A program made the translations under genes and the position numbers. From assembly GCF_009707465.1 (NCBI RefSeq), contig NZ_CP046120.1:3439501-3503500 (forward strand): a stretch of DNA of 64,000 bases, given 5' to 3'. Of the stretch, positions 18,920 to 28,196 are shown one piece after another (the stretch's first letter is position 1; every line of letters begins with the position of its first letter). The DNA comes from Novosphingobium sp. Gsoil 351 (lineage in GTDB: Bacteria; Pseudomonadota; Alphaproteobacteria; Sphingomonadales; Sphingomonadaceae). The notes under the pieces are model-generated. The model did no database searches. It saw only the letters and a list, made by a program, of their open reading frames with translations, and had not been told where the DNA came from.

Positions 18920-20751
18920 TGCCGCAAAGCGTGCAACTGCACCCCACGCTCGCCAAAGTTACCGCGCGGATCGTCGAGCGCAGCCGCGCGGGCCGCGCCG
19001 CCTATCTCGACCTGATCGACCGTGCTCGCGACAAGGGGGTCAACCGACCGACGTTGTCGTGCGGCAACCTTGCGCATGGCTTTGCCGCCGCGGGTGACGA
19101 CAAGCCCTCGCTGCGGGCCGGGACCGCGCTCAATATCGGGATCGTCACCGCCTATAACGACATGCTGTCGGCACATGCGCCTTACGGGGCTTATCCTTCG
19201 CAGATCAAGATCTTCGCGCGCGAAGTTGGCGCAACCGCACAAGTCGCCGGCGGGGTTCCGGCGATGTGCGACGGGGTGACCCAGGGCCAGCCCTCGATGG
19301 AACTGTCGCTGTTCAGCCGCGACACCATCGCGCTCGGCACTGCTGTCGCACTCAGCCACGGGATGTTCGAGGCGGCTCTGCTGCTGGGAATCTGCGACAA
19401 GATCGTGCCGGGGTTGTTGATCGGCGCGCTGCGCTTCGGCCACCTGCCGACAATTCTGGTTCCGGGCGGGCCGATGCCCAGCGGCCTCGCCAACAAGGAA
19501 AAGGCGCGCGTCCGCCAGCTCTATGCCGAGGGCAAGGCGACCCGCGAGGAGCTGCTCGAGGCGGAAAGCCTCAGCTATCACAGCGGCGGCACCTGCACCT
19601 TCTATGGCACCGCCAATTCCAACCAGATGATGATGGAGATGATGGGGCTGCACATGCCCGGCTCCAGCTTCGTTCATCCCGTCACCAAATTGCGCCAGGA
19701 ACTCACCCGCGCCGCGGTCCACCGCGCCGCCGCGATCGGCTGGAACGGCGACGACTACCGCCCGCTGGGGCGCTGCGTCGACGAGAAGGCGATCGTCAAT
19801 GCGGTGGTCGGGCTGCTCGCGACCGGCGGCTCGACCAACCATTTCATCCATCTGCCCGCGATCGGCCGCTCGGCAGGCGTGCTGATCGACTGGGACGACA
19901 TGGACGAACTCAGCCGCGTTGTGCCGCTGATCGCCAGCATCTATCCCAACGGGCCGGGCGACGTGAACACCTTCGCCGCCGCCGGAGGCACGCCGTTCGT
20001 GATTCGCGAACTGCTCGATGCGGGCCTGGCGCACGAAGACATCATGACCGTGTACGGCGACTCGCTTCGAGACGGCGCGCGCGAACCGGGTCTCGGCGAC
20101 GAAGGACTGCGCTGGCACGATGCGCCCGAGGAGTCGTCGGATGCAACGATCCTGCGTCCGGCAAGCGCTCCGTTTCAGCCGGAGGGCGGCCTGCGCCTGC
20201 TCAGCGGCAACCTCGGACGCGCCAACATCAAGCTCAGCGCGGTCGATCGCGCGCGCTGGACGATCGAGGCTCCGTGCCGGGTGTTCGCCGATCAGGACGC
20301 GGTGATCGCCGCGTTCAAGGCGGGGGAGTTGGAGCGCGACGTGGTTGTCATCGTGCGCTTTCAGGGTCCGGCGGCCAACGGCATGCCCGAACTCCACAAG
20401 CTGACCCCGCCGCTCGGGGTGCTGCAAGATCGGGGCTTCAGGGTAGCCCTGGTCACCGACGGACGGATGAGCGGGGCCAGCGGCAAGGTGCCCGCGGCGA
20501 TCCACGTCAGTCCCGAGGCGCATCTGGGCGGGGCGCTGGCCAGGTTGCGCGATGGCGATCTGGTGCGGGTGTGCGGCGAGAAGGGCGAACTGGTCGCGCT
20601 GGTCGACGCGGCCGAATGGGATGCGCGCGCGCTTGCGGTGCAGCCGCCAGTCACACCCGGCACCGGCCGCGAGCTGTTCGCGCTAATGCGGCTGCACTGC
20701 GACACCGCCGAGCAGGGTGCCAGCGCGATGCTGGCGGCGGCGGGCTTATGA
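18916..20751 (+). CDS. edd: Phosphogluconate dehydratase
   Basis: Edd dehydrates 6-phosphogluconate to KDPG, the first committed step of the Entner-Doudoroff pathway. The 611-residue protein belongs to the IlvD/Edd family and keeps the iron-sulfur cysteines in [17 protein letters not shown] and [20 protein letters not shown], plus the C-terminal [13 protein letters not shown] signature. Two ATG codons lie in tandem (18916 and 18919); the first forms an ATGA overlap with the pgl stop. The stop is followed four bases later by glk, so pgl-edd-glk is one transcript. No eda is present in the window. Confidence 0.95.
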   Translation: MMPQSVQLHPTLAKVTARIVERSRAGRAAYLDLIDRARDKGVNRPTLSCGNLAHGFAAAGDDKPSLRAGTALNIGIVTAYNDMLSAHAPYGAYPSQIKIFAREVGATAQVAGGVPAMCDGVTQGQPSMELSLFSRDTIALGTAVALSHGMFEAALLLGICDKIVPGLLIGALRFGHLPTILVPGGPMPSGLANKEKARVRQLYAEGKATREELLEAESLSYHSGGTCTFYGTANSNQMMMEMMGLHMPGSSFVHPVTKLRQELTRAAVHRAAAIGWNGDDYRPLGRCVDEKAIVNAVVGLLATGGSTNHFIHLPAIGRSAGVLIDWDDMDELSRVVPLIASIYPNGPGDVNTFAAAGGTPFVIRELLDAGLAHEDIMTVYGDSLRDGAREPGLGDEGLRWHDAPEESSDATILRPASAPFQPEGGLRLLSGNLGRANIKLSAVDRARWTIEAPCRVFADQDAVIAAFKAGELERDVVVIVRFQGPAANGMPELHKLTPPLGVLQDRGFRVALVTDGRMSGASGKVPAAIHVSPEAHLGGALARLRDGDLVRVCGEKGELVALVDAAEWDARALAVQPPVTPGTGRELFALMRLHCDTAEQGASAMLAAAGL

Positions 20752-20755
20752 GCGA

Positions 20756-21724
20756 ATGACCGAACTTGTCGCGGTCGACATCGGGGGCACCCACGCCCGG
20801 TTTGCGCTGGCGCAAGTGGCGGATGGCAAGGTCCACCGTCTCGGCCCCGAAACCACGCTGAAGACCGCCGAGCACGCCAGCTTTCAGACCGCGTGGGAGG
20901 CGTTCGGCGCGGGGCTGGGCCGCCCGCTGCCCGAAGCCGCCGCGATCGCCGTCGCCGGGCCCATTCAGGGCGAGATCGTGCAGTTCACCAACAACCCGTG
21001 GATCATCCGCCCGGCGCTGGTGAACGAAAAGCTGCGGGTCGAGCGCCACGTTCTGATCAACGACTTCGCCGCCGTCGGCCATGCGGCGGCGCAGGCCGAG
21101 TCCGAGCACTTTGTCCACCTGGCCGGACCCGATGTACCGCTGCCGGTCGAAGGCACGATCAGCGTGGTCGGTCCCGGCACCGGGCTGGGCGTGGCGCACG
21201 TCTGGCGCGATGCGAGGGGCTACCGCGTTTCGGCGACCGAGGGCGGGCACATCGACTTCGCCCCGCTCGACGCCATCGAGGACGCCATCCTGGCGCGGCT
21301 GCGCGCGCGGTATCGCCGGGTGTCGGTCGAGCGCGTGGTCGCCGGGCCGGGCCTTGCCGAAATCCACGCCACGCTCGCCCGGCTCGAGGGCAAGGCGGTG
21401 CTCGAGATGCCTGACAGCGAACTGTGGGCGCTGGCGATGACGGGCGAGGACAGCCTCGCCGCCGCCGCGCTCGACCGGTTCTGCCTGGCGCTGGGCAGCG
21501 TCGCGGGCGATCTGGCGCTGGCGCAGGGAGCATCCGCCACGGTGATCGCGGGCGGACTCGGCTACCGTATCCGCGACCACCTGGTCCGCTCGGGCTTTGC
21601 CGAACGCTATACCGCAAAGGGGCGGTTTGCAGAGATGATGGCGGGGCTGCCGGTCAAGCTGATCGTCCATCCCCAGCCGGGGTTGCTGGGAGCCGCAGCC
21701 GCGTTCGCGCAGGCGTTCGATTGA
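20756..21724 (+). CDS. glk: Glucokinase
   Basis: Glk phosphorylates glucose with ATP and so feeds the Entner-Doudoroff branch encoded with it. The 322-residue protein is of the bacterial Glk family: VAVDIGGTHARFAL (phosphate-1 motif), AIAVAGPI, LINDFAAVGHA with the catalytic Asp, VVGPGTGLGVAHV, and ATEGGHIDFAP. The ATG at 20756 sits four bases after the edd stop. The gene converges on ligD, 36 bases apart. Confidence 0.94.
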   Translation: MTELVAVDIGGTHARFALAQVADGKVHRLGPETTLKTAEHASFQTAWEAFGAGLGRPLPEAAAIAVAGPIQGEIVQFTNNPWIIRPALVNEKLRVERHVLINDFAAVGHAAAQAESEHFVHLAGPDVPLPVEGTISVVGPGTGLGVAHVWRDARGYRVSATEGGHIDFAPLDAIEDAILARLRARYRRVSVERVVAGPGLAEIHATLARLEGKAVLEMPDSELWALAMTGEDSLAAAALDRFCLALGSVAGDLALAQGASATVIAGGLGYRIRDHLVRSGFAERYTAKGRFAEMMAGLPVKLIVHPQPGLLGAAAAFAQAFD

Positions 21725-21760
21725 TGGTGACCAACGACCCATGAGTGGGGTGGTGCGTTG

Positions 21761-24319
21761 TCAGAAATCGGGTAGCTTCTGCGCAGCAAAACCCCATCCC
21801 GCCAACGCCTTGCCTTTCGCTCTTCGGAGCAATGCGTTGACATCCCCGATCGACCACGGGTGCGCGTTGTCGAATCCGGCCAACTCGCCCCAGGCGATCG
21901 GCGCCGCCACCGGCGCGCCTTCGCGGGCGCGGGCCGAATAGGGCAGCACGGCGGTGCTGCCGCGCTGGTTGCGCAGCCAGTCGATGAAGATCTTGCCCTT
22001 GCGTTTGGCCTTGCTCATCGTCGCGACGAACCGCTCGGGCTCGGCCAGACTGAGCGCCTCGGCGAAACGCTTGGCGAAGTCCTTGTGCACCTCCCACGAA
22101 TGCCCGGCGTCGAGCGGAACCACCACGTGGACGCCCTTGCCCCCCGAAAGCATCGCGAAGCTGACCAGGCCCAGGTCCTCGAGCTTGTCGTGGATGTCCT
22201 TGGCCGCGCTTTTGACGTCGCCGAAATCGAGGCCCTCGTCGGGATCGAGATCGATGATGAGGCGGTCGGGGTGCTCGACATCGCTGGCGCGGCTGCCCCA
22301 GCCGTGGAATTCGATCGTCCCCATCTGGACGCACGACAGCAGCCCCTCGGCGCTGTCGAGCCACAGGTAATCCTCTGCCCCGCCGTCCTTCTCGACGATC
22401 GGCACATGGTGGACGTGCGCGCCGAATGTCCCGGCGTCATGCTTCTGGAAGAAGCACTTCTTGCCGCGACCCTGCGGGCAGCGGACGAGGCTGACCGGGC
22501 GGCCGGCGGCGAACGGCAGCATCAGCGGGGCGATCGTCGCGTAGTAGTCGGCGAGATCGCCCTTGGTCTGGCCGCTGTCGAACACGGGACGGTCGCGGTT
22601 TGAGATCTTGACGGTTTCCGCTGTCGGCACGGTGACCGGCGTTTCGGGCGACACGTCCCTGGCGGGTTTGTCGCCGCGCAACCCCAGGAAGCTGCCGTGG
22701 CGGACCGAGCCGTCGGCTGTAAATTCGGCAAAGGCGATCTCGGCGACGAGCTCCGGCTTGAGCCAGGTGACCCCGCGCCGCGCGGCGCGCGGGACGTTCA
22801 GAGGGGCGTCGGCGGCTTCCAGCTTGTCCATCCGTGCGGCCAGATCGCCCAGCGTATCGCCGGTGAAGCCGGTGCCGACATTGCCCTTGTAGACCAGCGT
22901 CTTGCCTTCATGTTGCGCGAGCACCAGTGACGAGAACGGGCGGCCCTTGGCGCTCGATTTCTTCCAGCCGACAATCACGAATTCCTGGCGCCGGGTGCAT
23001 TTGACCTTGAGCCAGTCGCGGCTGCGCTTGCCCGCATATTTGCCGTCGATCCGCTTGGAGATGATCCCTTCCTGTCCGGCGTCGCACATCGTCCGCAGCA
23101 GTTTCTCCCCCGCGCCGATCACGTGGTCGGCGACGTGGATCGGCGGCGCGGCGGCGGCGAGCAGGGCTTCAAGGCGCTCCTTGCGCTCGATGTTGGTCAG
23201 CGTGGTCAGGTCCGCGCCGTCGAGCTCGAGCAGGTCGAAGGCGTGGAAGGCGAGGGGGGTGGCGTCGGTCTGCGCACCGTGGCCGCGCTTGAGGACGGCC
23301 TGGAGCGAGGAGAAGTCGGGGTTGCCGTCCGTGTCGTACGACACGATCTCGCCATCGATCAGCGCGGGCGGCAGGTCGAGCGCGGCGATGGCTTTGGCGA
23401 GCGGAGCGAACTTGTCGGTCCAGTCGAGCCCGTTGCGGGTGTGGACGCGCACCTCTCCGCCCTTGACCGCGACCAGCGCGCGGTAGCCGTCGAACTTGAT
23501 CTCGTGGAACCACGAATTGCCCGCAGGTACGGCATCGACGAGGGTCGCGAGCTGGGGCGGGCGGAAGGCGGGGAGCTTTGCCGCTGTGGCCTTGCGTGGC
23601 TTGGCCTTGCGCGGCTTGGCCGCGGGCTTGGCGACCGTCGCGTTGTGTTGCGCCGCATCGGCCATGATTGCGGTGAACGCCTTGCCTTTCTGACCCTTGA
23701 GCGAATGCTCGCCCGCCTGATCGGCGGCGATTTCTGCCATCGTGCGCTTCGTCAGCACGCTGGTCAGCGATCGTTCGACCAGCACGTCACCCACTTCCGC
23801 GAACTCGTCGGCGATCTTGCGCAGCAGCCAGTTCTCGCGCTTCTCGCCCGGGCGCGGCCGCAGGCGGATCATGATCCACTCGCCGTTCATCCGCTCGCCC
23901 GCCAGGGTGAAGTGGAGGTGCCCCTTGTCGATGTCCTTGGCGCTTTTCCCCGCGATCGGCGCCCATGTGCCGCGGTCCCACAGCATCACCGTGCCGCCGC
24001 CATATTCGCCCTTGGGAATCGTGCCCTCGAATTCGGCATAGGCCATCGGGTGGTCTTCGGTCCGCACCGCGAGCCGCTTGTCCTCCGGATCGAGGCTGGG
24101 GCCGCGCGTCACCGCCCACGATTTGAGCACGCCATCGACCTCGATGCGGAAATCCCAATGGAGCCGGGTCGCGTCGTGCTTTTGGACGATGAAAAGGCCT
24201 GGGCCGGACGTGGATCCGGCCTTGCCGGTGGCGCTGGCCTCTCGCTTGCCCGCGGGTTCCGCCGTCAGTTTGAAATCGCGCTTGGCATTGTAGGCAGCGA
24301 GGGGATCGGAGCGAGCCAC
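21761..24319 (-). CDS. ligD: Multifunctional DNA ligase D (NHEJ)
   Basis: LigD trims, fills and seals double-strand breaks brought together by Ku. In the 852-residue protein the order is phosphoesterase (about 40-190; FIVQKHDATRLHWDFR), ATP-dependent ligase (about 240-530; nucleotidyl Lys275 in EIKFDGYR), then polymerase-primase (about 560-850; IDLDPDEGLDF and MLSGGKGVHV). This PE-LIG-POL order is the one known from Pseudomonas. A Lys/Arg/Ala-rich linker (about 215-240) joins PE and LIG. I chose GTG 24319, since sequence upstream does not resemble LigD. It is transcribed after ku, 52 bases apart. Confidence 0.94.
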   Translation of the reverse strand: MARSDPLAAYNAKRDFKLTAEPAGKREASATGKAGSTSGPGLFIVQKHDATRLHWDFRIEVDGVLKSWAVTRGPSLDPEDKRLAVRTEDHPMAYAEFEGTIPKGEYGGGTVMLWDRGTWAPIAGKSAKDIDKGHLHFTLAGERMNGEWIMIRLRPRPGEKRENWLLRKIADEFAEVGDVLVERSLTSVLTKRTMAEIAADQAGEHSLKGQKGKAFTAIMADAAQHNATVAKPAAKPRKAKPRKATAAKLPAFRPPQLATLVDAVPAGNSWFHEIKFDGYRALVAVKGGEVRVHTRNGLDWTDKFAPLAKAIAALDLPPALIDGEIVSYDTDGNPDFSSLQAVLKRGHGAQTDATPLAFHAFDLLELDGADLTTLTNIERKERLEALLAAAAPPIHVADHVIGAGEKLLRTMCDAGQEGIISKRIDGKYAGKRSRDWLKVKCTRRQEFVIVGWKKSSAKGRPFSSLVLAQHEGKTLVYKGNVGTGFTGDTLGDLAARMDKLEAADAPLNVPRAARRGVTWLKPELVAEIAFAEFTADGSVRHGSFLGLRGDKPARDVSPETPVTVPTAETVKISNRDRPVFDSGQTKGDLADYYATIAPLMLPFAAGRPVSLVRCPQGRGKKCFFQKHDAGTFGAHVHHVPIVEKDGGAEDYLWLDSAEGLLSCVQMGTIEFHGWGSRASDVEHPDRLIIDLDPDEGLDFGDVKSAAKDIHDKLEDLGLVSFAMLSGGKGVHVVVPLDAGHSWEVHKDFAKRFAEALSLAEPERFVATMSKAKRKGKIFIDWLRNQRGSTAVLPYSARAREGAPVAAPIAWGELAGFDNAHPWSIGDVNALLRRAKGKALAGWGFAAQKLPDF

Positions 24320-24371
24320 GATTACCGAGCCTGCCCAATTCTCAAAGCGGGTGTGGTGGCAAACGCTGGTT

Positions 24372-25244
24372 TCATGCTCGCTTGCGTGCAGGCGCCTTTG
24401 CCGCCGCCTTCTTCGCAGGCGCCTTCTTCGCCGCGGGCTTGGCCGTATCGCCGCCCGAACCAACCGACTTCTTCAGCGCCGCCATCAAGTCGATAACGTT
24501 GCCGCCGCGCGGGGCTGGTGCGGACACGTCCTCGAGGATCGTCTTGCCCTTGGCTTTGCTCTTCTTCTCGATCAGCCGGTGGAGCGCCTCGATGTAGCGG
24601 TCGTGGAACTCCTCGGGCTTGAACGGCGCGGTCTTCTTGTCGATCAGGGTGGTGGCCAGATCGAGCAGGTCGGCGTCGGGCTTGGCGTCGGGGATGTCAC
24701 GAAAAAAGCCCTGCGCCTTCTGGACCTCGTCGGCATAGCGCAGCGTTTCCATCACGATCCCGCGCCCGCACGGCTTTAGGCTGACCAATTGCTCGCGCCC
24801 GCGCACCGAAAGCTGGCCCAGCGCGATCTTGCCCGCAGCCCGCAGCGCCTCGCGCAAGACGACGTAGGCCTCTTCCGCGAGATCGTCCGCAGGGACGACA
24901 TAGTAAGGCTTTTCGAAATAGAGAACGTCGATGTCCTCGCGGCCCACGAACTGGACGAGGTCGAGCGTCTTCCGGCTCTCGATCTTGACCGCTTCGATCT
25001 CTTTGTCCTCGAGCAGCACGAAGTTGCCCTTGGAGACCTCGAAGCCCTTGACGATCTCGTCGCGGTCGACCGGGCCGACGCCCTGGACGACTTTTTCGTA
25101 GTTGATCGGCTTGCCGGTCGGTTCATGGATCTGGCGAAAGCTGATCGCCGCGCCGGACTTGGTCGCAGGATAGATCTCCACCGGGATCGACACCAGCGCG
25201 AGCCGAATCTGTCCCTGCCAGTATGCTCTTGCGGCCATTTTCAT
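24372..25244 (-). CDS. ku: Non-homologous end joining protein Ku
   Basis: Ku forms a ring on DNA ends and recruits LigD. The 290-residue protein starts KMAARAYWQGQIRLALVSIPV, the typical bacterial Ku opening, followed by ISFRQIHEPTGKPINYEKV and the central barrel (DIDVLYFEKPYYVVPADD, ALGQLSVRGREQLVSLKP). The last 25 residues are almost only Lys, Ala and Pro, a histone-H1-like tail known in bacterial Ku proteins to aid DNA binding. ATG 25244 or 25238 may be used. It is divergent from the Met-rich secreted protein and upstream of ligD. Confidence 0.95.
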   Translation of the reverse strand: MKMAARAYWQGQIRLALVSIPVEIYPATKSGAAISFRQIHEPTGKPINYEKVVQGVGPVDRDEIVKGFEVSKGNFVLLEDKEIEAVKIESRKTLDLVQFVGREDIDVLYFEKPYYVVPADDLAEEAYVVLREALRAAGKIALGQLSVRGREQLVSLKPCGRGIVMETLRYADEVQKAQGFFRDIPDAKPDADLLDLATTLIDKKTAPFKPEEFHDRYIEALHRLIEKKSKAKGKTILEDVSAPAPRGGNVIDLMAALKKSVGSGGDTAKPAAKKAPAKKAAAKAPARKRA

Positions 25245-25372
25245 CTTCCCGTCGCGGTAATCGCTCGTCTCCACGAATCCTCAGGGGCGCGGCGGTTCCC
25301 GAAACCGTTCATGATCCGCTCAGCGGGTGCTACTATGGTGGCTGGCCGCCGGAAATTTTGGAGTCGCCTACC

Positions 25373-25951
25373 ATGTCCACCCGTGCCCCGTTCGCCGCGT
25401 CCGCGCTGGCGCTCGCGCTGGCTGCGTCGCCCACCGCGGCGAAGCCCGAGAGCAAGGCCGCCAAGGCGGCCGAGATGATGCGCGACCCGGTCATGCAACA
25501 GGCGATGGCCCGCACCGTGGCGGCGATGAGCGAGGCGATGCTCGACATGCCCCTCGAACCGCTCGCGCGGATGGCCGATGCGATGGGCGACCGCCGCACC
25601 GCCCGCAACATGCGCGGCGCCACCGTGGGCGACTATGCCGGCCCCGAAGCCCGCGACATGCCGCGCGAGATGAGCCGCGAGCTGCCCGCGCTGATGGGCC
25701 AGGCAGGGGGAATGGTCGCCGCAGCCGAGGAAATGACCCCCGCGCTCAAGGCGATGGCGCGTGAAATGGGCGCGCGGATGAAGGACGCGATGCGCGATGG
25801 CGCGCGCGGAACCGGCGATGACGATCGCGACTATCGCAGCGATGAGAGCACTTCGCCCGAGCGCGACGACGGCGTTCCGCCCTCCGCAAGCGAGGAGCCG
25901 AGCGATGGCCCTTATGCGACGCCCGCTCCCGACCAGGGCCCGGATCGCTAG
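25373..25951 (+). CDS. Exported methionine-rich hypothetical protein
   Basis: I do not recognise a named family. The 192-residue product has a signal peptide (residues 1-23, hydrophobic SALALALAASPTAA, cut after AAA or similar). The mature part from 34 to 145 carries 19 methionines, several in MM or MxxxM spacing (AEMMRDPVMQQAMARTVAAM), suggesting amphipathic helices with Met faces. The tail is Asp/Glu/Pro-rich and probably disordered. Met-rich exported proteins may bind copper or scavenge oxidants; that is inference only. It is divergent from ku, 128 bases apart, and followed by ppk. Confidence 0.8.
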   Translation: MSTRAPFAASALALALAASPTAAKPESKAAKAAEMMRDPVMQQAMARTVAAMSEAMLDMPLEPLARMADAMGDRRTARNMRGATVGDYAGPEARDMPREMSRELPALMGQAGGMVAAAEEMTPALKAMAREMGARMKDAMRDGARGTGDDDRDYRSDESTSPERDDGVPPSASEEPSDGPYATPAPDQGPDR

Positions 25952-25979
25952 ATCGATACCCTGGATCGGGACTGGCGCC

Positions 25980-25997
25980 GGTCACAAAACTGCAACC
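25980..25997 (+). promoter_or_regulatory. Possible degenerate Pho box upstream of ppk
   Basis: Two half-sites, GTCAC (25981-25985) and GCAAC (25992-25996), are spaced 11 bases apart, the spacing of PhoB direct repeats. The first half fits the alphaproteobacterial Pho half-site well, the second poorly. It lies 40 bases before ppk, whose regulation by phosphate is common. Weak call. Confidence 0.3.
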
Positions 25998-26036
25998 TTG
26001 CCGCACCATCCCCGTCAGGAGTAATCGAACGGGGGC

Positions 26037-28196
26037 ATGTTGACTGAACGCGCGACCGCCGCCGTAGCGGACGAGGCACCGGCATTGGCTGGCGAGGAAC
26101 CGCGCTTTCTCAACCGCGAACTGAGCTGGCTGCACTTCAACCGCCGCGTTCTCGCCGAGGCTGCCAATACCTCGTATCCGCTGCTCGAACGGTTGCGTTT
26201 CCTGTCGATCAGCGGGACCAACCTCGACGAATTCTTCATGGTCCGCGTCGCGGGCTTGCGCGGCCAGCAATTGCGCAAGATCGAGGATCGCTCGATCGAC
26301 GGGCTGACCCCGTCGCAGCAGCTTCCGCTGATCACCGCCAAAGCCGACGCGCTGATGGCCGACCAGCAGGCCCTGTGGCGCGAACTGCACGCCGCGCTGG
26401 GGGAGCATGCGATCCGGGTGCTTGAACTCTACGAGATCACCCGCGACGAGGGCAGCGAGCTCGAACGGTTCTTCGCCGAGCAGTTGTTGCCGATCATCAC
26501 CCCTCAGGCGCTCGATCCCGCGCACCCGTTTCCGTTCATTCCCAACCTGGGGATGTCGATTCTGTTCGAGCTGAAGCGCAAGGCCGATGGCGAGGCGGTG
26601 CGCGAGCTGATCATGCTGCCGGCGGCGCTGCCCAGGTTCTATCAGTTCGACGAAGCCCGCCCGCGCTTCGTCGCGCTGGAGACGGTGCTGCGCTATTTCA
26701 GCGAGGCGCTGTTTCCGGGGTTCGAGGTGGTCGGTTCGGCCGCCTTCAGGGTGGTCCGCGACAGCGACATCGAGATCGAGGAGGAGGCCGAGGACCTCGT
26801 CCGCTATTTCCGCAGCGCGATCAAGCGCCGCCGCCGCGGCCGTGTGATCCGGCTCGAGGCCGAGAGCGCGATTCCTCCCGAACTCGCCAGCCTGATCGCG
26901 CGCGAGCTGGGCGGTGACGATGCCATGATCAGCGAGACCGACGGCCTGCTGGGGATCGCCGACCTTGCCCAGATCGTCGACATCGACCTGCCCGAGCTCA
27001 AGTTCGAGCCCTACACCCCGCGCTTTCCCGAACGGGTGCGCGAGCACGACGGCGATTGCTTCGCGGCGATCCGCGAGAAGGACATCGTCGTCCACCACCC
27101 CTACGAATCGTTCGACGTGGTGCTCGCCTTCCTGCGCCAGGCGGCGGGCGATCCCGATGTGCTGGCGATCAAGCAGACGCTCTACCGCGCGGGCAAGCAG
27201 GGCGCCGTGATCCGCGCGCTGTGCGACGCGGCGGAGGCGGGCAAGTCGGTAACCGCGGTGGTCGAGCTGAAGGCCAGGTTCGAGGAGGAGCAGAACCTCC
27301 ACTGGGCAGCCCAGCTCGAGCGCTCCGGCGTGCAGGTGGTCTATGGCTTCATCGAGCTCAAGACCCACGCCAAGATCAGCCTGGTGGTGCGCCGCGAGGG
27401 CAAGGCCATTCGCAGCTACTGCCACTTCGGGACCGGCAACTATCATCCGGTGACCGCGCGGATCTACACCGACCTCAGCTTCTTCACGGCCGACCCCCAG
27501 CTTGCGGCCGAGGCCGCCGAGGTGTTCAACTACATCACCGGCTACATCGAACCGCAGCGCCTCGAACAATTGGCGATCGGCCCGCTCAACCTGCGCGAGA
27601 AGCTCTACGCGCTGATCGATCGCGAAATCGCGAACGCAAGCGCGGGCAAGCCATCGGGCATTTGGGCGAAGATGAACGCGCTTTCCAACCGGGGGGTGAT
27701 CGACAAGCTCTACGAAGCGAGCGCGGCTGGCGTGCCGATACGGCTGATCGTGCGTGGGGTCTGCTGCCTGCGTCCCGGCGTGCCGGGGTTGTCCGACACG
27801 ATCGAGGTCAAGTCGATCATCGGCCGCTTCCTCGAGCACAGCCGCGTCTGGGCCTTCGCCAATTGCGCGGCGATGCCCGGCGCGAGGACCGAGGTCTATA
27901 TCTCGTCGGCCGACTGGATGAGCCGCAATCTCGACCGCCGGGTCGAATACGCGCTGCCGCTGCGCAATCCGACGGTCCACGACCAGGTGCTCGAACAGGT
28001 GATGCTGGCGAACCTGCTCGATGACGAGCAGAGCTGGGAAATGCTGCCCGACGGCACCTACCGCAAGGTCGTGCCCGGCAAGCGCCCGTTCAATCTCCAC
28101 ACCTACTTCATGACCAATCCGTCGCTTTCCGGTCGTGGAGAGTCGTTGGGCGAGGGTGGCGCGGTGCCGAAGTTGACACTACACCGCCGCGGGTGA
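26037..28196 (+). CDS. ppk: Polyphosphate kinase 1
   Basis: Ppk1 builds long polyphosphate chains from ATP at the membrane. The 719-residue protein has the four-domain Ppk1 layout: N domain (RFLNRELSWLHFNRRVLAEA, residues about 22-41), the head domain, and two phospholipase-D-like catalytic domains. The autophosphorylated His lies in KTHAKISLVVRREG, and CHFGTGNYHP, SSADWMSRNLDRRVE are further signatures. The ATG at 26037 has only a weak ribosome binding site. The stop overlaps the GTG of ppx by 4 bases. Confidence 0.95.
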   Translation: MLTERATAAVADEAPALAGEEPRFLNRELSWLHFNRRVLAEAANTSYPLLERLRFLSISGTNLDEFFMVRVAGLRGQQLRKIEDRSIDGLTPSQQLPLITAKADALMADQQALWRELHAALGEHAIRVLELYEITRDEGSELERFFAEQLLPIITPQALDPAHPFPFIPNLGMSILFELKRKADGEAVRELIMLPAALPRFYQFDEARPRFVALETVLRYFSEALFPGFEVVGSAAFRVVRDSDIEIEEEAEDLVRYFRSAIKRRRRGRVIRLEAESAIPPELASLIARELGGDDAMISETDGLLGIADLAQIVDIDLPELKFEPYTPRFPERVREHDGDCFAAIREKDIVVHHPYESFDVVLAFLRQAAGDPDVLAIKQTLYRAGKQGAVIRALCDAAEAGKSVTAVVELKARFEEEQNLHWAAQLERSGVQVVYGFIELKTHAKISLVVRREGKAIRSYCHFGTGNYHPVTARIYTDLSFFTADPQLAAEAAEVFNYITGYIEPQRLEQLAIGPLNLREKLYALIDREIANASAGKPSGIWAKMNALSNRGVIDKLYEASAAGVPIRLIVRGVCCLRPGVPGLSDTIEVKSIIGRFLEHSRVWAFANCAAMPGARTEVYISSADWMSRNLDRRVEYALPLRNPTVHDQVLEQVMLANLLDDEQSWEMLPDGTYRKVVPGKRPFNLHTYFMTNPSLSGRGESLGEGGAVPKLTLHRRG

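Noticed and set aside
18904..20523. A 539-codon frame opposite edd
   Set aside because: Antisense shadow of edd without a domain or a ribosome site.
25746..28100. A 784-codon open frame on the minus strand opposite ppk
   Set aside because: It is the reverse shadow of a well-supported ppk gene; in very GC-rich DNA such long antisense frames are expected, and it resembles no protein.
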